Assembly: GCF_000300855.1 (NCBI RefSeq)
Contig: NZ_ALJF01000006.1
Location: 310,001 to 374,000 of the forward strand
From: Agrobacterium albertimagni AOL15
GTDB taxonomy: Bacteria > Pseudomonadota > Alphaproteobacteria > Rhizobiales > Rhizobiaceae
DNA: 64,000 nt
Direction: 5' to 3'
Both the position numbers and the translations under genes were made by a program. How positions within the stretch are numbered: the stretch's first letter is position 1; the number at the start of each line of letters is the position of its first letter. This document shows, one piece after another, positions 9,323-17,175 of this stretch. The notes beneath the pieces were generated by a model that saw nothing but the letters and a program-made list of their open reading frames with translations, was not told the origin of the DNA and did no database searches.

Positions 9323-10135
9323 ATGTGCAATCATTGCGTGATCGAGACTGTGAAGCAGAACATGTTGTCGAGGCGCTCCCTGTTCAAAGGCATGGCCTTT
9401 GCAGGCGCAGCGACCGCCACCGGCGGGATTGCAAAGCCGGTTCTGGCGCAACAGAGCCCGAGCAAGGTGGTGGACCTCACCCATGCCTATGACGGCAGCT
9501 TTCCGACCTTCGACGGCAATCCCGGCATCGAATATGAATGGGCGGTGGAATTTGAAGGCAACGGCTACCAGCTTCACAAGCTGACGATCTTCGAACACAC
9601 AGGCACCCATATCGACGCGCCCTTCCATTTCAGCGCCGACGGCAAGAGCGTCGACCAGATCGAACCGCAACAGCTGGTCGCCCCGCTCGCCATCATCGAC
9701 ATCACCGACCGCGCCAAAGAAGACGCCAATGCAATGGTCGAGGCGGCCGACGTCGAGGCCTGGATCAGCGCCAACGGCGAGTTCCCGAGAGGCGCGGTCG
9801 TGGCGCTCCGCTCCGGGTGGGCGAAGAAGGTGACGGACCCGTCCTTCCGCAATGATGGTGAAGGCAAGTTCGCCTTCCCCGGTTTCGGCAAGTCGGCGAC
9901 CGACCTGTTGGCGACACTCGACGTTGCCGCAATCGGCGTCGATACGCTGTCACTCGATCCCGGCAATTCGGCCGACTTCGCCGTGCACAACAGCTGGCTG
10001 CCGGGCGGACGCTACGGCATCGAATGCCTGAACAATTTGGAGGAGCTGCCGGTCACCGGAGCGACGATCATGGTCGGCGCACCGAAGCACAAGCGCGGCA
10101 CCGGTGGGCCGGCCCGCGTCCTGGCGCTGGTTTGA
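9323..10135 (+). CDS. Tat-exported cyclase family protein (kynurenine-formamidase-like)
   Basis: 270 residues. A twin-arginine signal is clear: SRRSLFKGMAFAGAATATGG, followed by a cleavage-like KPVLAQQ. It is unusual that an 11-residue extension MCNHCVIETVK with a CxxC precedes the Tat motif. The mature part is a Cyclase (PF04199) domain: VVDLTHAYDG, the metal motif HTGTHIDAPFHF (HxGTHxDxPxH), and DTLSLDPGNSADFAVH. Homologues hydrolyse cyclic amides or formamides with a divalent metal. GGAGAGGG precedes the ATG. The AhpD-like gene follows after 10 bases, so the two likely form an operon. Confidence 0.85.
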   Translation: MCNHCVIETVKQNMLSRRSLFKGMAFAGAATATGGIAKPVLAQQSPSKVVDLTHAYDGSFPTFDGNPGIEYEWAVEFEGNGYQLHKLTIFEHTGTHIDAPFHFSADGKSVDQIEPQQLVAPLAIIDITDRAKEDANAMVEAADVEAWISANGEFPRGAVVALRSGWAKKVTDPSFRNDGEGKFAFPGFGKSATDLLATLDVAAIGVDTLSLDPGNSADFAVHNSWLPGGRYGIECLNNLEELPVTGATIMVGAPKHKRGTGGPARVLALV

Positions 10136-10145
10136 GGACGACCAC

Positions 10146-10562
10146 ATGGCTGTCCTCCCTCTCCTCAGCGACGAGGAGGCGAGCGCGGAAGCGCTCGCCG
10201 TCTTCAACGATATCAGAACAAAACGCGGCACCGATTACGTCAACAACTTCTGGCGGGCGCTCGCGCATGATCCGGACGAGCTGAAATCCGTCTGGGACCG
10301 GCTGCAGACGGTGATGGCACCGGGCGCGCTCGATCCGCTGGTCAAGGAACTGATCTACATCGCGGTATCGGCCACCAATGGCTGCGCCTATTGCGTTCAC
10401 TCACACACCGCCTCGGCCAAAGCCAAGGGCATGACGCCAGAAATGCATGCCGAACTCCTGCAGGTGATCGCCATGGCGAGCCGCACCAATGCGCTGGCGG
10501 TGGCGCTGGGCGTGCCGGTGGACGCGCGGTTTGAGGCACAGCCTCCGGCGAAGGGGGATTGA
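10146..10562 (+). CDS. Carboxymuconolactone decarboxylase / AhpD-like protein
   Basis: 138-residue all-helical CMD-domain protein. The peroxidatic-type motif NGCAYCVHSHTASAKAKG (CxxCxxxH) matches the AhpD/peroxidase-related branch rather than true lactone decarboxylases. It is likely a cytoplasmic alkylhydroperoxidase-type enzyme of undefined partner. It starts 10 bases after the exported cyclase gene, which suggests coexpression, though the two proteins would end up in different compartments. Confidence 0.85.
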   Translation: MAVLPLLSDEEASAEALAVFNDIRTKRGTDYVNNFWRALAHDPDELKSVWDRLQTVMAPGALDPLVKELIYIAVSATNGCAYCVHSHTASAKAKGMTPEMHAELLQVIAMASRTNALAVALGVPVDARFEAQPPAKGD

Positions 10563-10652
10563 GCCGCAGCACGACAGATCGAGATCGCGACCCTTTCCCT
10601 CTACCCGTCCCAGTCGTTACAGTGCCGGGAACAACAGAATCGGAGACGCCGC

Positions 10653-12347
10653 ATGACCGACCTTGAACGCCGTATCGACCAGGGCACCGGCCGCGAGCCG
10701 GCGGATATCGTCCTGAAGGGTGGGCGGTTCTTCGACCTGGTCACCGGCGAACTGGTCGCATCCGACATCGCGATATCAGGCGAGACGATCATCGGCACAG
10801 TCGAGGATTACGAGGGTCGCGAGGTCGTCGACATCACCGACAAGATCGTGGTGCCCGGCTTCATCGATACGCATCTTCATATCGAAAGCTCGCTGGTGAC
10901 CCCGCATGAATTCGACCGCTGCGTGCTGCCCTATGGCGTAACGACAGTGATCTGCGACCCGCACGAGATCGCCAATGTGCTCGGCACCGAGGGCATCCAG
11001 TACTTCCTCGATTCGGCCGAGCAAACGATCATGGACATCCGCGTCCAGCTGTCGTCCTGCGTGCCCGCGACGCATCTGGAAACCTCCGGCGCGGATCTGC
11101 CGATCGAACGGTTGTTGCCATTCCGCGATCATCCGAAGGTGATCGGCCTTGCCGAATTCATGAATTTCCCGGGCGTGATCCACAAGGATCCAATCTGCAT
11201 GGCAAAGCTCGAGGCCTTCCAGGACGGCCATATCGACGGCCATTCGCCGCTGCTTTCAGGCCGGGATCTGAACGGCTATCTCTCCGCCCGCATCCGTACC
11301 GATCATGAATGCACGAGTGCTGCGGAAGCCATGGAAAAGATCCGCAAGGGCATGCATATCCTGGTGCGCGAAGGATCGGTGTCGAAGGATCTGCATGCGC
11401 TGATGCCGATCCTCACCGAGCGGCTTTCGCCCTTCCTTGCGCTCTGCACCGACGACCGCAATCCGCTCGATATCGCCGAGCAGGGCCATCTCGACTACAT
11501 GATCCGTGAAGCGATCAGGAACGGTGTCGAGCCGCTCGCCGTCTACCGCGCCGCCTCGATCTCGGCGGCCCGCGCCTTTGGTCTTCGGGATCGAGGCCTC
11601 GTGGCACCGGGCTGGCGCGCCGACCTCGTCGTTGTCGACAGCCTCGAAAACTGCAAGGCCGAGATGGTGTTTTCGGGCGGCCGCCGCGTCACCGATGCGC
11701 TCTTCTCCACCCGCAAGCCGGTAGCCCCGGTCGGCCTCGACAGCGTCAAGGCGCGTGTCGTCAAGGCTGCCGATTTCGGCGTGCCAGTGGCCGAAGGCGA
11801 AACGCCCGTGATCGGCGTGATGCCCGGCAAGATCATCACCGAGCATCGCCGTTACAGGCTGCCGACCTCGGGCAACCAGACCTCCGTTGATCTCGCAAAC
11901 GACGTGATCAAGGTCGCCGTCATCGAGCGCCACGGCAAAAACGGCAACCACGCCAATGGCTTTGTCCAGGGGTTCGGCCTGAAGAAGGGCGCGATCGCCT
12001 CGACCGTAGGCCATGACAGCCACAATATCTGCGTGGTCGGCGTCTCCGAGGAGGACATGGCGATCGCCGCCAATCGTCTGGGCGAAATCAAGGGTGGCTT
12101 CGTCGTGGTCGAGGACGGCAAGGTGACCGGCGAGATCCCACTCCCCGTCGCCGGCCTGATGAGTCTCGAACCCTATGAGAGCGTGCGCGACACGCTGCAT
12201 CACTTGAGACAAGCCGCCTATGCCCTTGGAACGCAACTCGAAGAGCCTTTCCTCCAGGTCGCCTTCCTGCCTCTACCGGTGATCCCGCATCTGAAGATTT
12301 CCGACAAGGGCATGGTGGATGTCGACAAGTTCTGCCTGATCGGGTGA
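10653..12347 (+). CDS. ade: Adenine deaminase
   Basis: 564-residue amidohydrolase converting adenine to hypoxanthine and ammonia. The metal motif [16 protein letters not shown] and the family-specific [18 protein letters not shown] are intact, as is the C-terminal domain with [12 protein letters not shown]. Length equals that of known bacterial Ade proteins. The product hypoxanthine is the substrate of XdhAB encoded at 26.3-30.5 kb, so this gene belongs functionally to the purine catabolic region even though 14 kb away. Start at 10653 agrees with the family and has GGAG upstream. Confidence 0.95.
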   Translation: MTDLERRIDQGTGREPADIVLKGGRFFDLVTGELVASDIAISGETIIGTVEDYEGREVVDITDKIVVPGFIDTHLHIESSLVTPHEFDRCVLPYGVTTVICDPHEIANVLGTEGIQYFLDSAEQTIMDIRVQLSSCVPATHLETSGADLPIERLLPFRDHPKVIGLAEFMNFPGVIHKDPICMAKLEAFQDGHIDGHSPLLSGRDLNGYLSARIRTDHECTSAAEAMEKIRKGMHILVREGSVSKDLHALMPILTERLSPFLALCTDDRNPLDIAEQGHLDYMIREAIRNGVEPLAVYRAASISAARAFGLRDRGLVAPGWRADLVVVDSLENCKAEMVFSGGRRVTDALFSTRKPVAPVGLDSVKARVVKAADFGVPVAEGETPVIGVMPGKIITEHRRYRLPTSGNQTSVDLANDVIKVAVIERHGKNGNHANGFVQGFGLKKGAIASTVGHDSHNICVVGVSEEDMAIAANRLGEIKGGFVVVEDGKVTGEIPLPVAGLMSLEPYESVRDTLHHLRQAAYALGTQLEEPFLQVAFLPLPVIPHLKISDKGMVDVDKFCLIG

Positions 12348-12397
12348 GGATTGGCAGCGGACCATAGAAGTCTTATGTTTGAGGGAAGGATGAAGCC

Positions 12398-12598
12398 ATG
12401 ACCCGTCTCGAACGTCTTGTAGAAATGGTCCGCGAACTGTCGCCGGAGGAGTTCGACACCTTTGCGGACTCGGTGGAAGAACTGCGCGCCGAGCGCTGGG
12501 ATCGTGAGATCGAACAGGACTCGGCAGCAGGACAACTGGAGAAACTCATCAAGGGCGCGTTGGCATCTCACGCGGGGGCGCGAACGCGGCCGCTGTGA
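12398..12598 (+). CDS. Putative antitoxin of a RelE/ParE-type pair
   Basis: 66-residue acidic protein (LERLVEMVRELSPEEFDTFADS) with no recognised DNA-binding motif. It is called antitoxin by position: its TGA overlaps the GTG start of the toxin gene by GTGA, the layout typical of type II modules, and the predicted helical N-terminus plus charged tail fits a toxin-wrapping partner. The ATG is preceded by GAGGGAAGG. The pair follows adenine deaminase and lies in a small accessory patch. Confidence 0.7.
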   Translation: MTRLERLVEMVRELSPEEFDTFADSVEELRAERWDREIEQDSAAGQLEKLIKGALASHAGARTRPL

Positions 12599-12852
12599 AC
12601 CACCACACCACACCGGAGTTCTGGGCTTGTTACAACGCGCTTCCAGAAGCGGTTCGCAAACTCGCCGATCGCAACTTTGATCGATTGAAGGCCGATCCCC
12701 AGCATCCATCTCTGCACTTCAAGCAGATCGGCAAGGTCTGGTCGGCAAGGGTCGGCATTGGACATCGGGCGCTTGCCGTCCGCTCGGGCGAGGACTGGAT
12801 CTGGTTCTGGATCGGCTCTCATGCGGATTACAACAAACTGATCACTCGCTGA
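12595..12852 (+). CDS. RelE/ParE superfamily toxin
   Basis: 85 residues. The sequence follows the RelE/ParE fold seen in one well populated family: EFWACYNALPEAVRKLA, HPSLHFKQIG, WSARVGIGHRALAV and a C-terminal WFWIGSHADYNKL. The basic residues in the RVGIGHRAL strand would form the active surface. It starts with GTG inside the antitoxin stop, so translation is coupled. Expected to cleave mRNA on the ribosome or act on gyrase; the family does not settle which. Complete, with no disruption. Confidence 0.82.
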   Translation: MNHHTTPEFWACYNALPEAVRKLADRNFDRLKADPQHPSLHFKQIGKVWSARVGIGHRALAVRSGEDWIWFWIGSHADYNKLITR

Positions 12853-12870
12853 TCGCAGTGTGCTAGAGGC

Positions 12871-12975
12871 ATGTGGTCCCGCCGTATCACACAGGAACAC
12901 AGGATCGTCTACGCCGTTGTCGGCAAGGGAGAAGACCAGATGCTGGTCGTCCTGCAATGCCGCTACCATTACTGA
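12871..12975 (+). pseudogene. C-terminal remnant of a YoeB-type toxin gene
   Basis: Immediately after the RelE-type toxin, 34 codons encode WSRRITQEHRIVYAV then LQCRYHY and stop. This is the C-terminal third of YoeB (the E. coli protein ends WSRRITEEHRLVYAV ... CRYHY), with the Arg of EHR and the terminal His-Tyr that belong to the YoeB active site. The first fifty residues and any YefM antitoxin are missing; the frame is closed at 12850 by the preceding gene. It is a fossil left by deletion or replacement rather than a working toxin. Confidence 0.75.
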
Positions 12976-12984
12976 CGAGGGCCC

Positions 12985-13776
12985 ATGGCATCCCAGACTG
13001 AAGGCAATCGAACCAAGCCGTTCCGCCAGCGCCTTGTTCGCCTCTACTACGGCCGCGACACCGCAGCCATCCGCTTCCAGTTCATGCTGATGGTGATCGA
13101 CATTGCGATCATCGGCTTCTTCCTCGCCGGACCCTATCTGCGGGACCGTCCGAGTTACCTGATCTTCGACTACATGATCGCCGCCTGGATCGCGCTTGAG
13201 CTGATTGCCCAATGGTCGGCTTCGTGGTCGACCCGCCGCTTCTTGATGCGGCCGATGACCTGGATCGACATCTTCGTACTGTGCACTCTGCTCTTCCCCT
13301 ATTGGCTATACAATTTCGCCTTCCTCCGCGTCGCCCGGATATGGGCCGTGGTCCAGAGGCCGGTGTTCGGGCTGATGCTCGCCAGGCTCGGGCTCAAGGA
13401 GCGCGTCGATGTGTTCAAGGCCTTCGTCAACCTGATCGTCTTCCTGCTTCTCGTCAGCGGCTTCGTCTACACCTTCTTCTTCTATCGTGAGGATCCCGGC
13501 ACCGGTTTTGTCGATGCCCTCTATTTTACCGTGGCGACTGTCACGACGACCGGCTTCGGCGACATCACACTGCCGGGCACCTTCGGCAAGTTGACCTCGA
13601 TCGTCACGATGATCATCGGCATCTCGCTCTTCGTGCGGCTCGCCCAGGCGATCGTCCGCCCCAACAAGGTGACCTTTCCCTGCCCCAAATGCGGGCTGCG
13701 GCGACACGACGTGGACGCCGTGCACTGCAAGGCCTGCGGCCATGTGCTCAATATTCCCGATGATGGCGCGGTCTGA
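12985..13776 (+). CDS. Potassium-type ion channel with C-terminal zinc ribbon
   Basis: 263 residues. Helices are visible at about 32-50, 62-78, 90-107, 146-165 and 203-220. The last pair brackets the pore loop TVATVTTTGFGDI, a K+-channel filter with GFGD instead of GYGD. The earlier helices make it a voltage-sensor-like channel with a reduced set of segments; the fourth (FAFLRVARIWAVVQR) has spaced Arg. The tail carries a CPKCG ... CKACG zinc ribbon (about residues 232-254), uncommon for a channel. ATG at 12985 has GAGGG upstream. Ion selectivity is inferred. Confidence 0.78.
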   Translation: MASQTEGNRTKPFRQRLVRLYYGRDTAAIRFQFMLMVIDIAIIGFFLAGPYLRDRPSYLIFDYMIAAWIALELIAQWSASWSTRRFLMRPMTWIDIFVLCTLLFPYWLYNFAFLRVARIWAVVQRPVFGLMLARLGLKERVDVFKAFVNLIVFLLLVSGFVYTFFFYREDPGTGFVDALYFTVATVTTTGFGDITLPGTFGKLTSIVTMIIGISLFVRLAQAIVRPNKVTFPCPKCGLRRHDVDAVHCKACGHVLNIPDDGAV

Positions 13777-13779
13777 ACG

Positions 13780-14232
13780 TCAGAGCGCCTTGCGGAAATA
13801 GACGACACGCTGGGTCTCTTCGAAGCCCAGCGCTACATGCATCGCATGGGAGACGGTATTGTGGAGCTCGGCGTCGGAGGCGAGTTCGCTCAGGCCCTGG
13901 CCCCTTGCCCACTCTGCGACGGCTGCGACGAGGCTGGCGGCTACGCCCTGCCGACGGGCAGGTGGGTTGACGACAATGCCCTAGAGGAAGGCCACGGGTG
14001 ACGTCTCGCAGCCATTGACATAGTCCGACCGCACACTGGCCTCGGCAAGTCCGATTGCGTTGCCGGTGGCGGTGAGACAAAAGAAGGCGACAAGCTTCTC
14101 CGGCTGTGCCAGCGCTTCGGTGATTTCGGCCCGGTGTTCCTCGAGCGACAGATGCGGCCAGAGCTGATGGCGTAGGGACGCCCAGACATCGAGATCGTCT
14201 TTCGTTGCTCGACGAACGGCAGACCCGGTCAA
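13780..14232 (-). pseudogene. GNAT acetyltransferase (AAC(6')-like) interrupted by an amber codon
   Basis: The minus-strand frame reads an AAC(6')-type GNAT protein: VRRATKDDLDVWASLR, ALAQPEKLVAFF, GLAEASVRSDYVNG, then VAFL-stop-GIVVNPPARRQGVAASLV and ALGFEETQRVVYFRKAL. The stop is TAG at 13981-13983, exactly where relatives have Glu (FLEGIYV), so one G-to-T change explains it; the frame is otherwise open for 150 codons. Start is probably TTG at 14232, overlapping the glucosidase TGA. Truncation removes the acetyl-CoA loop (RRQGVA), so the product should be inactive unless the stop is suppressed or is a sequencing error. Confidence 0.8.
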
Positions 14233-15890
14233 GACAACCTCGCACAAATGCCGTCCAGCGGTCCGAGGCGGATCTCCCCGTCCACCACCGTGCCGGTCAG
14301 CCCGGGCATGGGAAACACGTCTCGTACGCCATGCCCCTTCGGCAGACCGATCTCCTGCGGCCCCCGGCGGAGATTGAAGACGAAGAGCAACCGGTCGTCA
14401 CCCTTGGAGCGGATGAAGGCCAGCACATCCTCATTGGTCGCCAGAAACTCCATGTCCCCGTCGATCAGCGCCGGATGACTTTTGCGGAAGGCGAGCGTCG
14501 CTCGATAATGGGCGAGCACCGATCCTGCATCCTTGTCCTGGGCATCGACCGAGAGCGCCTGATGCGCCGCCGGCACCGGAAGCCAGGGCTTTGCCGTGGA
14601 AAAGCCGGCCTGCGTCTTGCCCTTCTCCCAGACCATCGGCGTACGGCATCCGTCGCGCCCCTTGAAGGCGGGCCAAAAGCGGATGCCATAGGGATCGCGA
14701 AGGTCCTCGAAGGAAAGCTCTGCCTCGGGTAGGCCAAGCTCCTCGCCCTGGTAGAGGCAGATTGAGCCGCGGAGAGCCGAAAGCACTGATATGGCGAGCC
14801 GCGCCACGGCCTCCCGTTCCTGCGGCTGCTGGACGAAACGGCTCACATGCCGCGTAACGTCATGGTTGGAAAAGGCCCAGCAGACCCAGCCGTCCTTCAC
14901 CTGCTTCTGAAAGCTCTCGACGCAGTGGCGGATATGGCTTGGCGTAAAGTCTGGCCCCAAGAGGTCGAAGGTGTAGCACATATGCAGCTTGTCACCGCCG
15001 GACGTGTAGGCCGCGACCGTCTTCAAGGAACGGGCACCATCGCCGACTTCGCCCACTGTCGTCCGATCCGGATACTGGTCGAGCAGCGCCCGAAAGCGCT
15101 TGAGGAACTCGATATTCTCGGGCTGGGTCTTGTCATGGAGATGGCTCTGCATGCCGTAGGGATTGACGTCGGGCGCATCCAGGCCGGCGTCCTCGCTGTC
15201 GGGAACATGCGGGGGATTGTCACGCAATTCCTTGTCGTGGAAGTAGTAATTGACCGTGTCGAGGCGGAAACCGTCGACCCCGCGATCAAGCCAGAACTTC
15301 ACCGCGTCGAGAACCGCATCCTGCACCGCCTTGTTGTGGAAGTTGAGATCCGGCTGCGAGGCGAGGAAATTGTGCATGTAATACTGCTTGCGCACCCCGT
15401 CCCACTCCCAGGCGGGGCCGCCGAAGACCGAAAGCCAGTTGTTCGGCGCGGTCCCATCGGGCTTCGCCGCCGCCCAAACATACCAGTCGGCATTCGCATT
15501 GTCGCGGCTCGCGCGGCTTTCCTTGAACCAGGGGTGCTGGTCCGACGTGTGCGAAATCACTTGGTCGATGATCACCTTCAGTCCGAGCCGTTTCGCCTCT
15601 GCCATCATCGCATCGAAATCGGCAAGCGTGCCGAACATCGGATCGACGTCGCAGTAGTCGGAGACGTCATAGCCCATGTCGGCCTGCGGCGAGGTGAAGA
15701 AGGGCGAAAGCCAGATCGCATCGACGCCGAGCGAGGCGATATAGGGCAGTCGCTCGATGATCCCTTTGATGTCGCCGATCCCGTCGCCATCCGTATCCTG
15801 GAAGGAGCGCGGATAGACCTGGTAGATGACGGCGCCCCGCCACCAGTCGGCCGCATTGGAACGGGTGGGTTTTGCGGGTGACTTCGTCAT
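14229..15890 (-). CDS. Alpha-glucosidase, glycoside hydrolase family 13
   Basis: 553-residue GH13 enzyme hydrolysing terminal alpha-glucosides, cytoplasmic (no signal peptide). Conserved regions are present in order: VIYQVYPRSFQDTDGDGIGD, the region I equivalent IIDQVISHTSDQHPWF, the nucleophile Asp in GVDGFRLDTVNYYFHD, the acid/base Glu in TVGEVGD, and SNHDVTRHVSRF with the His-Asp pair. This matches rhizobial AglA-like enzymes, usually paired with an alpha-glucoside ABC importer, which is absent here. The broken acetyltransferase overlaps its stop. A 181-base divergent region separates it from the GT4 gene. Confidence 0.92.
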   Translation of the reverse strand: MTKSPAKPTRSNAADWWRGAVIYQVYPRSFQDTDGDGIGDIKGIIERLPYIASLGVDAIWLSPFFTSPQADMGYDVSDYCDVDPMFGTLADFDAMMAEAKRLGLKVIIDQVISHTSDQHPWFKESRASRDNANADWYVWAAAKPDGTAPNNWLSVFGGPAWEWDGVRKQYYMHNFLASQPDLNFHNKAVQDAVLDAVKFWLDRGVDGFRLDTVNYYFHDKELRDNPPHVPDSEDAGLDAPDVNPYGMQSHLHDKTQPENIEFLKRFRALLDQYPDRTTVGEVGDGARSLKTVAAYTSGGDKLHMCYTFDLLGPDFTPSHIRHCVESFQKQVKDGWVCWAFSNHDVTRHVSRFVQQPQEREAVARLAISVLSALRGSICLYQGEELGLPEAELSFEDLRDPYGIRFWPAFKGRDGCRTPMVWEKGKTQAGFSTAKPWLPVPAAHQALSVDAQDKDAGSVLAHYRATLAFRKSHPALIDGDMEFLATNEDVLAFIRSKGDDRLLFVFNLRRGPQEIGLPKGHGVRDVFPMPGLTGTVVDGEIRLGPLDGICARLS

Positions 15891-15972
15891 GGGCGGATCC
15901 TTTCGGCGGGAATCGTCGAGGCACGCCTAGGGAATCGGGTTCGGAGACCGATGTCAAACGCCCCTTCTTCGG

Positions 15973-15990
15973 CTGACATCAGACTGTAAT
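15973..15990 (+). promoter_or_regulatory. PHO box (PhoB-binding site) candidate
   Basis: CTGACAT and CTGTAAT in direct repeat with four bases between them, against the consensus CTGTCAT-N4-CTGTCAT: 12 of 14 positions match, at exact spacing. It lies 82 bases before the GT4 start codon, in the divergent region shared with the alpha-glucosidase. Confidence 0.65.
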
Positions 15991-16071
15991 ATTGGACCCG
16001 CATAAGGCGGCGAGAGCTTGTGAAGGGTGACTCGCCGCTTCGGTGGCCCTTCGGATGGGGGCGGACGCGCC

Positions 16072-17166
16072 ATGCCGAGACTGACCATCGTGACTGATGC
16101 CTGGCACCCGCAGGTAAATGGCGTCGTCCGCTCGATCGAGACCACCAACCGCGAACTGCAGAAGATGGGCGTCGAGGTCTCGATGATCACGCCGGCACCC
16201 TTCCGCAGCGCCCCCATGCCGACCTATCCGGAGATCCGCCTGTCGCTGGTGACGCCGCGCCGCATCGGCCGAATGCTGGAAGAGCAGCAGCCAGACTACA
16301 TTCACATCGCCACCGAAGGCCCGCTCGGACTGATGGCCCGTCGCTGGTGCCTGAAGCACAAACGTGCCTTCTCGACGACCTATCACACGCGCTTTCCGGA
16401 ATATGTGGCAGCCCGCCTGCCGGTGCCGCTGTCCTGGCTCTATGCCTATGTCCGCTGGTTCCACAATCGCGGTGGCGCCTGCATGGTGGCGACCGAAAGC
16501 CTGAGACGGGAACTGGCAGCACAAGGCCTGACCAATCTTAGCCTCTGGAGCCGCGGCATCGATACGAGCCTGTTTTACCCACGCGAAAAATCGGAAAAGC
16601 CCTTCGGCCTGCCCCGTCCGATCTTCATGACGGTCGGTCGCGTCGCGGTGGAAAAGAACCTGCCGGCCTTCCTGGACCTCGACCTGCCGGGATCCAAGGT
16701 GGTGGTGGGTGATGGTCCTGCCCGTGCCGACCTTCAGGCGCGCTATACCGATGTGCATTTCACCGGCATGAAACATGGCGAGGATCTCGCCCGCGCCTAT
16801 GCCGAGGCCGATGTCTTCGTCTTCCCCTCCAAGACCGACACCTTCGGCAACACGATCCTCGAAGCGCTCGCCTCCGGCGTTCCCGTCGCCGGTTATCCCG
16901 TGACCGGCCCCATCGACATCATCCCGTCCGGCTCCAACGCCGGCGCCATGGATCACGACCTGCAGATTGCCTGTATCGCAGCCCTTCAGGCATCGCCCCA
17001 GGCCGCACGACGGCTCGCCGAGACCTATTCCTGGGAAGCAGCCACTCAGCAGTTTTTCGACAATGTCGTGGAAGCGAAAGAGCAACGCCGCAGGCGTGGT
17101 CTCAGGCAGCGCTTCGGCATCCGCCCGCAGGACGCGGACAGCTGTCAGGCACCAGCAACCGAGTAA
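16072..17166 (+). CDS. GT4 glycosyltransferase, likely phosphate-regulated lipid glycosyltransferase
   Basis: 364 residues, GT-B fold. N-terminal IVTDAWHPQVNGVVRSIE and the C-terminal donor-binding run FGNTILEALASGVPVAGYP (E-x7-E type) place it with GT4 enzymes such as SqdX, MgdA and Agrobacterium Agt, which use UDP-sugars to make glycolipids that replace phospholipids in low phosphate. A PHO box upstream fits that role; the link is inference. The C-terminus is basic (RRRRGLRQRF), consistent with peripheral membrane binding. ATG at 16072 is chosen because the conserved strand starts there; the frame is open from 16027. Confidence 0.85.
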   Translation: MPRLTIVTDAWHPQVNGVVRSIETTNRELQKMGVEVSMITPAPFRSAPMPTYPEIRLSLVTPRRIGRMLEEQQPDYIHIATEGPLGLMARRWCLKHKRAFSTTYHTRFPEYVAARLPVPLSWLYAYVRWFHNRGGACMVATESLRRELAAQGLTNLSLWSRGIDTSLFYPREKSEKPFGLPRPIFMTVGRVAVEKNLPAFLDLDLPGSKVVVGDGPARADLQARYTDVHFTGMKHGEDLARAYAEADVFVFPSKTDTFGNTILEALASGVPVAGYPVTGPIDIIPSGSNAGAMDHDLQIACIAALQASPQAARRLAETYSWEAATQQFFDNVVEAKEQRRRRGLRQRFGIRPQDADSCQAPATE

Positions 17167-17175
17167 GGCTGACGA

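Noticed and set aside
12398..14232. Possible genomic island or integron around the toxin-antitoxin and broken acetyltransferase genes
   Set aside because: No integrase, attachment repeats or clear change of base composition seen; only an accessory patch can be claimed.
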